Positions 25,445 through 33,503 of a stretch of 64,000 bases of DNA are shown here, one piece after another. The notes beneath the pieces are model-generated. The model saw only the letters and a list, made by a program, of their open reading frames with translations. It was not told where the DNA came from and did no database searches. The stretch's first letter is position 1. Each line of letters opens with the position of its first letter. A program made the position numbers and the translations under genes. Source of the DNA: Paenibacillus sp. PL2-23. Its GTDB lineage: Bacteria > Bacillota > Bacilli > Paenibacillales > Paenibacillaceae. The stretch is taken from NCBI RefSeq assembly GCF_040834005.1, contig NZ_CP162129.1, positions 3,620,001 through 3,684,000 of the forward strand, in the 5' to 3' direction.

Positions 25445-26053
25445 TTAAATCATATAATCAAATACCGGCTCTTGCTTCGCCAGCGGCGATTTGCGGCCCA
25501 GTCTCTGCTTTACAAATATAATGCCAATGCCAGCGGCCGCCCCGCCCACAATCAGCAATACCGGATGGATAAAGGAATGGCCGAAGTACATAATAATGAC
25601 AGTAAGCACAATTAAGACGGCCGAGGTCTTATCCACTAATGCCGTTTTGCCGATCTTGATCGCGGCATAAGCGATCAGCGCCACAATAGTCGCTCTAATG
25701 GAGACAAACGCGGCCTCCATCTTGGGGTGTCCCTTCATTTGCAGGAAAAACAGCGACAGCAGCAAAATAATGCAAAAGGTAGGGAGCAGTATGCCGATCA
25801 TAGCCGCCAGCGCGCCTCTAATTCCCGCTACCCGGTATCCGATAAAAGTCGCAGAATTAATGCCGATCGCGCCGGGAATCGACTCAGCTACGGCAAATAT
25901 GTCCGCCACGTCCCGGGTTTCCAGCCACTTGCGCTTCTCTACAACCTCTCGCTCTATAACAGGAATCATAGCGTACCCGCCGCCAAACGTAACCGGCCCA
26001 ATCTTCAAAAACGTAAAAAAGATCCTCCAAAGCAAGCCTTTTTCGTTTTTCAT
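25445..26053 (-). CDS. Chromate transporter ChrA-like, first half-size subunit
   Basis: 202-residue partner of the next gene, with TFGGGYAMIPVIEREVV and ESIPGAIGINSATFIGYRVAG in the same relative positions. About six hydrophobic segments are seen. ATG 26053 is preferred because the GGGG ribosome site lies 9 nt upstream; ATG 26062 abuts it. It is first in the chrA-chrA-FGE unit. No ChrB-type regulator is adjacent. Confidence 0.87.
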   Translation of the reverse strand: MKNEKGLLWRIFFTFLKIGPVTFGGGYAMIPVIEREVVEKRKWLETRDVADIFAVAESIPGAIGINSATFIGYRVAGIRGALAAMIGILLPTFCIILLLSLFFLQMKGHPKMEAAFVSIRATIVALIAYAAIKIGKTALVDKTSAVLIVLTVIIMYFGHSFIHPVLLIVGGAAAGIGIIFVKQRLGRKSPLAKQEPVFDYMI

Positions 26054-26251
26054 ACCTGACATCCCCTATCTTTATTGCCTTATAGACCTAGTATACCATC
26101 TTTTTTTCATTTTGGAATCAAGTTTTTAAAAATCAGGCTATAAGAGTTGATGATAAGCATTATAAGGGATTCATATGATCGGTTTATACCGCTTAATGAG
26201 CATCGGAATAGTGGGGAATAACAAAGTTTTTTTAATTTTAGGAAAAAGAAC

Positions 26252-26287
26252 GCACCCGCCTTGAACGACATAGCCTGCACCCGCCTT
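26252..26287. repeat. 11-bp direct repeat in the region ahead of the second ROK gene
   Basis: GCACCCGCCTT occurs at 26252-26262 and 26277-26287, 25 bp apart and so on one face of the helix at roughly two and a half turns. The 285-nt gap 26054-26338 contains nothing else recognisable. The repeat could be a regulator site but this is only suggestive. Confidence 0.4.
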
Positions 26288-26338
26288 ATCGGTTATCATT
26301 AGGGAAGCAATACAATATTCGCGATAAGCAGGGATCGA

Positions 26339-27538
26339 ATGATGGATATAGCAGCAAACCGATTCACAACCAAAAAAGCGCTTTATGAGCGCATCGCCAA
26401 GCAAGGGACTGTCTCGAAAGCAGATCTCATGCCCTTATTTGACATCAAAACAAGTACCATGAACCGCTTATTGGATGAGCTCCTGTCCGAGAAGCTTATT
26501 ATAGAGGCCGGATTCGGTCCCTCCAACGGGGGGAGAAAGCCGATTCTGTTCCAGATCAATCCTTCGTGGGGGTATTTCTTCGGGCTTGAAATTTCACGCT
26601 TCTACTCCACCTTGGGGCTGTTCGATATGGCGATGAATCCGATGTCCATCACGAGATGGAGAATGGATGAGGATATGACTCCCCAGAAATTCGTCAAGCA
26701 AGTCGCGACAACAGTCCGCGCGCTTCTGCTCGACCATCGCATAACGCTTGACCAGATCAAGGGAATGGGGATTGGCGCGGTCGGCCCTCTGGATCGCGAT
26801 GCAGGCATCATTCTGAATCCGCTCTACTTCGAGGCGAAGGGCTGGACGAACGTGCCTATCTGTGAGCTGATTCGAGAGCAGACAGGAATCGAAGCGAAGC
26901 TGGACAACGGCGCCAACACGGCGCTGCTCGGCGAGCACTGGGCGATGCGGGAATCCCAGCTGCAGCATATGCTCTATGTGCATGTCGGCGTTAGCTTGCG
27001 TTCTTCGATGATGTCATACGGAGGTATTGTGCACGGCTCCGTTGACCGCGAAGGCTCCATTGGCCAGATGATTATTCAAGCGGATGGGCCTAGACTGCAT
27101 GCCCACGGCAATTATGGCGCGCTTGAAGCTTATGTATCCATACAAGCCATTGAGCGGCTGGCGCAATCCGAGGCCAAGCTGGGGAGATCCGGCCTGATCA
27201 GCCGAGCTTCGGTTAAGCCAGAGGATATCAAATATGATCTGCTGTTAAATGAATTGAATATGGAAAATCCCAACACGCTGGAACTCTTCCTCAAGACAGC
27301 CAGACATTTGGGTATTGGGCTGGCCAATCTGATTAATATTTTTCATCCGGAATGCATCATTCTTGGTGGGACTTTAATCAACTCGCATGAATCGTTTTAT
27401 CGAACGGCTATTGAGGTTGCGATCGGCAATACCTATTATTATCCAGAATATACCCCCCTCTTCTCCAAAGGCCTGCTGAGAGAGGATGCCGTTGCCGCAG
27501 GAGCGGCGCTTATGATGTGGAAAGGCTTGAATGTGTAG
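26339..27538 (+). CDS. ROK family regulator with degenerate zinc motif
   Basis: 399 residues: winged HTH at the N terminus (KADLMPLFDIKTSTMNRLLD) and a ROK domain that retains IGAVGPLD and NPLYFEAKGW. The zinc-binding CxCGxxGCxE is replaced by LHAHGNYGALEAY and GEIGH by GSIGQM, so the sugar site is probably altered or lost. It may sense another ligand or act constitutively. The converging ABC genes follow. Start is ATG 26339 or the adjacent ATG 26342. No obvious target operon is adjacent. Confidence 0.85.
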   Translation: MMDIAANRFTTKKALYERIAKQGTVSKADLMPLFDIKTSTMNRLLDELLSEKLIIEAGFGPSNGGRKPILFQINPSWGYFFGLEISRFYSTLGLFDMAMNPMSITRWRMDEDMTPQKFVKQVATTVRALLLDHRITLDQIKGMGIGAVGPLDRDAGIILNPLYFEAKGWTNVPICELIREQTGIEAKLDNGANTALLGEHWAMRESQLQHMLYVHVGVSLRSSMMSYGGIVHGSVDREGSIGQMIIQADGPRLHAHGNYGALEAYVSIQAIERLAQSEAKLGRSGLISRASVKPEDIKYDLLLNELNMENPNTLELFLKTARHLGIGLANLINIFHPECIILGGTLINSHESFYRTAIEVAIGNTYYYPEYTPLFSKGLLREDAVAAGAALMMWKGLNV

Positions 27539-27668
27539 ACAGCTTAGTAATTTGAGCAAGGGCATTCTGTTATCGTACGATTTGATCCAATTGGTAATAT
27601 CATGAAGTTTGTTCAGCATCATGAATATGTTTATCAACAATATCTATACGGCAGCCATTTCGTTCACA

Positions 27669-28373
27669 TTACATTCGCCTTTTCCATAGGAACATGTACA
27701 AATAGTACAGCATGCAAAAATAAACCAGCGGATAGCTCAGTGTGATGAGTATTAGACCTGATGGATAGGAGGGATAATGATTCAATAGCTCCATCCCTTG
27801 ATAAGCTGGCGGCAGCAGCCAGAAAACAACGGCAAAGCTCTCTCCGATCTCTTCAATTATACCTTCTCTTGCAAGCGTCACTATTAGAACCAATAATATC
27901 GACGCAATCGTAAAGCTCGCACTTTTAAAAAAGTGATAGTTAAAGAACAAAGCAAGGAGTAAGCCTAACAGTGACAATTCGATGTGGACAATAAGCGCCA
28001 GCAGCAATTGCTGAGCACTGACGGTTTCTTCGAACATATGAGTAGCAACCGGATACAAAAGCGCAAATAAATCAATTATTAAGCAGCAAAAGCAGATAGC
28101 AGCCGTCTTACCCCATAAATAAGTCCGTACGCTTCCTGCATGAATCGAAAGAATTTGCCCGTGCGTCACTTCAATGGAGCTTAAAAAGCTGTAGCAAACC
28201 CAGGCAGAAGCAAAATATACAATGATGGAGGAAACGGAGTAGCTGGCCATAACAGGATTGGGTCGATAGGAATAAAGCATCATGATACTGATTACGCTGA
28301 ATAACAATGGAGGGAAATAGCGATACGATCGTATGTAGCCCTTCAATAAGAAGGTTATGAGATGTAAGATCAT
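27669..28373 (-). CDS. ABC transporter permease (ABC-2-like)
   Basis: 234-residue integral membrane protein with about six hydrophobic helices and no other known motif. It is coupled to the upstream ATPase gene by an ATGA overlap at 28370-28373, which fixes the start. The pair resembles small BcrAB/NatAB-type exporters. Substrate unknown. Confidence 0.75.
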   Translation of the reverse strand: MILHLITFLLKGYIRSYRYFPPLLFSVISIMMLYSYRPNPVMASYSVSSIIVYFASAWVCYSFLSSIEVTHGQILSIHAGSVRTYLWGKTAAICFCCLIIDLFALLYPVATHMFEETVSAQQLLLALIVHIELSLLGLLLALFFNYHFFKSASFTIASILLVLIVTLAREGIIEEIGESFAVVFWLLPPAYQGMELLNHYPSYPSGLILITLSYPLVYFCMLYYLYMFLWKRRM

Positions 28374-29242
28374 TCTGACCCTCCCTTTCGGGTATGAAGC
28401 CTGTCCATACAATGAACGGACAAAATAGAACATTTCTGCTTCAGTAATTCCAATAGAATGATATCTCGAAACTCTTCCTTCACGAATATCTCGTTCCCGT
28501 CCTCATATTTCACAATAGATCCTGAAGACATCAAACTCATGACAAAGGAAGGAACACCGCCGATGCCAGCCGGTAATGCATATACGATGTGATAGACTGC
28601 CTCTTCTATATGTACATAATTAGAATGATCAGATTGGATACGACCATTACGAATGGTCACTATTCTATCCGCCAATTGATCCAATAGATTGGATTCATGA
28701 CACGTCATGATAATCGTTATACCTTCATTCTTAAAGGTTTGAAGCATTCGGGCCAGCTCCTCTTGAGATGCAGCATCCAGACCAGACAATGGTTCATCCA
28801 ATATTAATACGTTTGGTTTTCCCAAGACAGCCTGCATCAGATTCACCTTCTGAGCCATACCCTTTGAGAAATTTGTTATAGGATAGGTTTCTTGCAGTGA
28901 AAACCGTCCAAGCAATTCCTTTATCCGATTATTCAGAATCGGCTTCGGCATGTGCTGAATTCGCCCCATTGCATACAAATATTCTTCCGCACTGAAACGC
29001 AGCTTTGGAAAATGTTCTGGAGCATACCCGATCTTGGTATAGGGCTTCAATATGATTTGACCGCTAGAAGCCTTCACAAGGCCGGCTATCAGCTTAAGCA
29101 ACGTAGACTTGCCCGATCCATTATGGCCAACAATAGCAAGGCATTGCTTGCTTTCAATTGCCAAGCTGATACGATCCAATACGGGATTGCCTCTCGTAAA
29201 CGACTTGCCCACCTGCTTGAGTTCAATTATTGGGTCTATCAC
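28370..29242 (-). CDS. ABC transporter ATP-binding protein
   Basis: About 290 residues: Walker A GHNGSGKST, a divergent signature FSKGMAQK in place of LSGGQ, Walker B VLILDEPLSGLD and the H-loop in TCHE. The roughly 80-residue C-terminal extension resembles those of antibiotic-exporting BcrA-like ATPases. The start is inside the 3' end of the YjcQ-like gene; GTG 29242 has GAGG 9 nt upstream and is preferred over ATG 29251. It forms one operon with the regulator and the permease. Confidence 0.88.
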   Translation of the reverse strand: MIDPIIELKQVGKSFTRGNPVLDRISLAIESKQCLAIVGHNGSGKSTLLKLIAGLVKASSGQIILKPYTKIGYAPEHFPKLRFSAEEYLYAMGRIQHMPKPILNNRIKELLGRFSLQETYPITNFSKGMAQKVNLMQAVLGKPNVLILDEPLSGLDAASQEELARMLQTFKNEGITIIMTCHESNLLDQLADRIVTIRNGRIQSDHSNYVHIEEAVYHIVYALPAGIGGVPSFVMSLMSSGSIVKYEDGNEIFVKEEFRDIILLELLKQKCSILSVHCMDRLHTRKGGSE

Positions 29243-29579
29243 GCAAATCATCCTCGTCAAAGTTATCGTCTTCATCAGCGCCATTGAAATACAATAACTT
29301 TTCTTTTTGAAGCCAAGCCTTCAGATCCTTTTTATCCATCGGATATTCCAGCTCTAGATAGGAATGCTTTTTCAAAAAAGCAACACCTTTTTCGGTTAGC
29401 TTTGCCGGCCTTAAAGACAGTTTATCACCGACTCTTAGCACACGCTCCACGAAGCCTTTGTCCTCAAGAAGCCTAATCATTCTATCAAATTGGTAGTCCC
29501 TTAATCCATATGTAGAAAAAGTTTCAAACGTTTTATGATTGATATCTCGCAAAATACTATATCCTACTCTCAACCACAC
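29223..29579 (-). CDS. YjcQ-like winged-helix protein
   Basis: 118 residues with a winged-helix pattern (YSILRDINHKT, YQFDRMIRLLEDKGFVERV, LTEKGVAFLKKH) like the YjcQ family of Firmicutes. The acidic tail DEDDNFDEDD is unusual. It overlaps the ABC ATPase gene and probably regulates this three-gene operon. GTG 29579 follows GGGGG; a TTG two codons in is also possible. Confidence 0.65.
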   Translation of the reverse strand: MWLRVGYSILRDINHKTFETFSTYGLRDYQFDRMIRLLEDKGFVERVLRVGDKLSLRPAKLTEKGVAFLKKHSYLELEYPMDKKDLKAWLQKEKLLYFNGADEDDNFDEDDLRDRPNN

Positions 29580-29674
29580 ACCCCCATGACATCAATTGTA
29601 ATTTATTACAATTGACTACTCAATCATATATCATCCTAATTTCAGATGCACGAGAATACACGATTGTCATGGGA

Positions 29675-29714
29675 CACATAAAATCCTGGGCACGAGTACC
29701 CAGGATTTTATGTG
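29675..29714. terminator. Terminator after the solute-binding protein gene
   Basis: Sixteen-base perfect arms (29675-29690 and 29699-29714) surround an 8-nt loop. It lies 26 nt downstream of the minus-strand solute-binding protein gene and downstream of no plus-strand gene. T runs are short on both sides. Confidence 0.75.
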
Positions 29715-29739
29715 TTTTATCTCTTATTCAATTTATCTT

Positions 29740-31341
29740 TTATTTGCCGCCATATGTGCGCTGGTAAGATGTGTTGTACATATCGCGCAGGTCATGAGCA
29801 CCAAGCTTCAAGCATTGATCGATAAACGACTTGATCGTCTCATCATTAATTGGTGTCCTTCCGGCGATAAATTCAGAGATTTTTTGATCGATATACGTAT
29901 CCAGATTGGTTTTCTTCGCCTTCATCAGCTCCGTTTCCTCGGCCGTCATGACCAGAGCTTTCGGAGCTTCCACCAGCTTAGGCAAGTATAGATCCTCGAT
30001 GCGTTGAGCGTCTTCGTTCAGAATCTCCGCGTCACGGGATTTGCCGAAGTCCATTGCTACCCCAGGATACCAGATGCCATAATCGCCGCGAAGGATGGTG
30101 TAGGGCCCAGGACCAAGCGATTCCAGAAACTTTCCTTTACCGTCAACAAACTCGTAGGTTTCTCCTTCAATACCCAAGGACAAATAATTAGACCCCTCCT
30201 CGCCAAGGAGATAATCCAGGAACCGAACAGCAACCTCGGGATTTTTTACTTTACCTGAAATAGTGATACCGGAGCCTCCAACCATGTTGCGGGCAAATAA
30301 ATAAGGTTCCTTGCCGTCAGCTGCAAAAAGCGGGATTGTATCCATCTTGTAACCGTCTATGAGACCTGCCTTTTCCGCGTTATTGTTGAATAGCTGCACA
30401 CGCGCCTTCCAGAACCAGCTAACCAGCCCTTTGCCGGACAACATGCGTTCCTCCCACTGGGCGGGCTTCATGATCAGAAACTCAGGATCCAGCAGCTTCT
30501 CGTTGTACAGCTTGTTCATGTACTCAAGTGTTTCCTGAAAACCGGGCTGCTCAGGCGCAAACTTGTATACCTCCTCCTTCGAGTCGAACGATACGAATCC
30601 GCTTAGTCCTGTAAATGCCGACAGGAACGGCGTGAACAAGCTGTCTGCGTTCATATGGGAGGCCTTCTCCGGCACCAGCGGGTACGTATCGGGATGATGC
30701 TCCTTAAGTGTCTTCAGCATGTGGTAAAACTCATCGGGATTGGTCGGATCCTCAATGCCGTATTTATCCATCAAATCTCTTCGAACGATCCATGAGAAGT
30801 TAAACCCCTTGCCCTCAATGATTGGCACGCTGTAGATTCCGCCGTCCGAGCCCGTTACAACCGCCTCAGCTTCCGGATACTGCTCGTAGAACCGCTTCAA
30901 ATTCGGCGCCTGATCCATATATTTGCTAAGATCAAGGAAGACCCCGTCTGGTCCATATGTCCGCGCATCGGTATGACTAACCAACATATAGTCGGGAACA
31001 GAATTGGTCGCGATCAGAATTTGCTGTTTCTCAGCCCAGCCATCGGCAACGGGCTCGAATTCGACCCCCACATTCGTAGCCTCGCGAATCCTCTCGAATA
31101 TCGGCCAATCGTTACGAACCGGCGCCTCCTTGCGATCCGCCACCAGCCACTTGAACGTAATAGGCTTCTCTGAAAGCCAAGTGGATCCGGACGAGTCCGA
31201 CGGAGCGGCTGAAGCGGCCTCATGTGGCGATGCCGATGGCGTTCCGCTGCCGGCATTATTGCCGCTGCAAGCGCTGGCCAGCATGACCGCCGCGGTCATT
31301 GCTGCAGTTGTTAGGATCCCCTTCTTCCATACCTTCTTCAT
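29740..31341 (-). CDS. Extracellular solute-binding lipoprotein, LplA-like
   Basis: 533-residue family 1-type binding protein. A lipoprotein signal peptide ends at LASAC, with Cys about residue 25, followed by a Ser/Ala/Pro-rich linker. Motifs such as YGPDGVFLDLSKYMDQAPNLK and NMVGGSGITISGK fit the LplA/YtcQ group that binds oligosaccharides. It anchors to the membrane and feeds the two permeases encoded just upstream in the operon. The importer ATPase (MsmX-like) is not encoded here, as usual for this type. Confidence 0.9.
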   Translation of the reverse strand: MKKVWKKGILTTAAMTAAVMLASACSGNNAGSGTPSASPHEAASAAPSDSSGSTWLSEKPITFKWLVADRKEAPVRNDWPIFERIREATNVGVEFEPVADGWAEKQQILIATNSVPDYMLVSHTDARTYGPDGVFLDLSKYMDQAPNLKRFYEQYPEAEAVVTGSDGGIYSVPIIEGKGFNFSWIVRRDLMDKYGIEDPTNPDEFYHMLKTLKEHHPDTYPLVPEKASHMNADSLFTPFLSAFTGLSGFVSFDSKEEVYKFAPEQPGFQETLEYMNKLYNEKLLDPEFLIMKPAQWEERMLSGKGLVSWFWKARVQLFNNNAEKAGLIDGYKMDTIPLFAADGKEPYLFARNMVGGSGITISGKVKNPEVAVRFLDYLLGEEGSNYLSLGIEGETYEFVDGKGKFLESLGPGPYTILRGDYGIWYPGVAMDFGKSRDAEILNEDAQRIEDLYLPKLVEAPKALVMTAEETELMKAKKTNLDTYIDQKISEFIAGRTPINDETIKSFIDQCLKLGAHDLRDMYNTSYQRTYGGK

Positions 31342-31402
31342 GTTCTTTGCCTCCCCTTCTATTTCCCATTGTATAGGATAGCCCGAGATGCCGACATCGG
31401 AA

Positions 31403-32263
31403 TTACCCCTTGATGCCGCCGATCATGGCGCCTTGCACGAAGTACTTCTGAATAAACGGATACACACATAGAATAGGCAGCGTCGAGATGACAATAAGGG
31501 AATATTTGACCGTCTCGACAAAGGTTCCGTCCTCCTCTGCATAAGCGTCAGAGGAATTGCCAATGATGATGATTGTTCTTAGCAGTATTTGTAGCGGATA
31601 CATATCCCGCTCGCTTAAATACAGCATGGCGTCAAAAAATGAATTCCACTGCCCCACCGCGGTAAACAAGCCGATCGTTACCAGAACCGGAATGGACAGA
31701 GGCATTACGATACGAAACAATACACCAAGCGGCCCACAGCCGTCGATTGTGGCGGCATCCTCCAGCTCAGGGGGAAGCGCCTCAAAAAAAGTGCGCATGA
31801 TGAACAAATACCAGGTGCTCACAAGCGTGGGAATGACCATAGCCCATATCGTATTCAGCATGCCCAGCTTCTGAACAATTAAGAAGGTGGGAATAAGTCC
31901 GCCGCTGAACAGCATCGTAAATGCGATCATTAACAGCAAAAACCGTTTGCCGGGCAAGACCCGCCTCGCCAGCGGATAGGCCAGCATGCTGGTTACCAGG
32001 AGGGTAAGAATGGTTTGGACTATCGTATATCGAATCGTGTTCCAATAACTGATCCAAAGATCGGATCGGGACAAGATGCGTTCATAAGCAATCCACGTCC
32101 ACTCCTGAGGAAACAGCTTCACCGCCCCGCTCTGGACCAGCGCCGGATTGCTGACCGACGCCGAGAAAACATACAGCACGGGATACACCGTAACGGCCAC
32201 AAGTAATAGCATCAAAAAAATATTAATTCCATCAAAAATACGGGACGACACGGAAACTCTCAA
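31403..32263 (-). CDS. ABC sugar permease, LplC/YtcP-like
   Basis: 286 residues with six hydrophobic segments and the EAA loop LPPELEDAATIDGCGPLGVLF of MalG-type permeases. TTG 32263 follows a perfect AAGGAGG about 10 nt upstream. It lies 17 nt after the lplB-like gene and 61 nt before the binding protein. Confidence 0.9.
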   Translation of the reverse strand: MRVSVSSRIFDGINIFLMLLLVAVTVYPVLYVFSASVSNPALVQSGAVKLFPQEWTWIAYERILSRSDLWISYWNTIRYTIVQTILTLLVTSMLAYPLARRVLPGKRFLLLMIAFTMLFSGGLIPTFLIVQKLGMLNTIWAMVIPTLVSTWYLFIMRTFFEALPPELEDAATIDGCGPLGVLFRIVMPLSIPVLVTIGLFTAVGQWNSFFDAMLYLSERDMYPLQILLRTIIIIGNSSDAYAEEDGTFVETVKYSLIVISTLPILCVYPFIQKYFVQGAMIGGIKG

Positions 32264-32279
32264 TTGGTTTCGTCCTCCT

Positions 32280-33338
32280 TTACCACAAGCTGGTTTCCGA
32301 ATATTTGCGCGCTAACCGATTAGCTACGATGACAAGCACGAAGCCAACCGCTGACTGGAACAACCCTACCGCTGTAGCAAAGCTGAAATCCGCGCCGAGC
32401 ACGCCTCTTCGGTAGACAAACGTATTAATGACGTCCGCCGTCTCGTACACCATCGGGTTGTAGAGCAGGATGATTTTCTGATAGCCGATCTCCAGCATAT
32501 TGCCCAGATTCAGCACGAACAATATGACGATGACGGGTACCATGCCAACAAACGTGACATGCTTGATTTGCTGAAATCGATTGGCACCATCCATTTTAGC
32601 CGCCTCGTATAAGGTTGGATCGATACCGGATATAGCCGCCAGGTAAAGAATGGTCCCCCAGCCAAGATGCTGCCACACGGCTGAGCCAACGTATACCGTT
32701 CGGAACCACTCCGGCAGGCCGAGAAACATAATCCTCTCGAAGCCCAGCCACTCAAGCAAATGATTGACGATGCCCGTTTGCGGCGACAGAAAGGTTACCA
32801 CCATACCCACAATCACAACCGTCGATAAAAAATGCGGCATGTAGCTGATGGTCTGGACAATGCGCCGGAACAGCGCGTTCCTCAGCTCGTGCAGTAGAAT
32901 GGCCAATAGAATGGGCGCCGGGAAGTGGAATAGCAGGTCATACACGTTAAGCAGCAGCGTGTTCCGCACAAGCTTCCAGGCATCCGGAGTTTCATAGAAA
33001 AAGGAAATGAAATGCTTCAGTCCAACCCACTCGCTGCCAAACACCCCCCTGGCTACTGAATAATCCTGAAAGCCAATCAAAATGCCGTACATGGGAATGT
33101 ACTTAAAAATGATGTAATACAGCAGCCCTGGCAGCATTAACAAATAAAACACTTTCAACTTGCGAACAAGACGCCAGGTGTAACTCGCCCTTAGCCGAAA
33201 GCCCGATGCCGACTCCGCCGCCTTGACCGTCTCTGAATGTGATGAGGCAGCTATCGTGATCCCCTCCTTGACATGTCGATAGGATGATTTGTACGGCTCT
33301 ATCGTAGCAAGCTGGCCGGAACGTCGTATAGGGATCAT
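32280..33338 (-). CDS. ABC sugar permease, LplB/YteP-like
   Basis: About 350 residues; the six-helix core starts at KVFYLLMLPGLLYYIIFKY and contains the EAA loop DPTLYEAAKMDGANRFQQI. The start is unsure. The longest frame (33473) runs into the terminator of the preceding gene and is rejected. ATG 33338 has no good ribosome site, while a perfect AAGGAGG at about 33262-33268 is followed 8 nt later by ATA (33254) rather than a standard start. Family members are about 300-320 residues, which fits the later start. Confidence 0.85.
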   Translation of the reverse strand: MIPIRRSGQLATIEPYKSSYRHVKEGITIAASSHSETVKAAESASGFRLRASYTWRLVRKLKVFYLLMLPGLLYYIIFKYIPMYGILIGFQDYSVARGVFGSEWVGLKHFISFFYETPDAWKLVRNTLLLNVYDLLFHFPAPILLAILLHELRNALFRRIVQTISYMPHFLSTVVIVGMVVTFLSPQTGIVNHLLEWLGFERIMFLGLPEWFRTVYVGSAVWQHLGWGTILYLAAISGIDPTLYEAAKMDGANRFQQIKHVTFVGMVPVIVILFVLNLGNMLEIGYQKIILLYNPMVYETADVINTFVYRRGVLGADFSFATAVGLFQSAVGFVLVIVANRLARKYSETSLW

Positions 33339-33460
33339 TTTTGTAGACGACACCATATATGATATAGCCTCTGGTTGAGCGGCCTGGCAAACATAAGGGG
33401 CGTAATTTGCGTAGTTCGATATGGGGGAAAATGGACCCTTGCGGCGAGAAGCCTCAGATG

Positions 33461-33498
33461 AAAAACACCGCATGTCTCTGTAGAGGCAAGCGGTGTTT
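33461..33498 (-). terminator. Terminator of the membrane AraC gene
   Basis: AAACACCGC (33463-33471) pairs with GCGGTGTTT (33490-33498), and on the minus strand a run of five T follows. It lies 6 nt past the regulator's stop, so the importer operon has its own promoter in 33339-33460. Confidence 0.8.
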
Positions 33499-33503
33499 CC
33501 CGG

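Noticed and set aside
26171..26404. Minus-strand 77-codon frame overlapping the start of the second ROK gene
   Set aside because: No ribosome site, low-complexity Lys/Ile-rich end, and it conflicts with a well-supported gene.
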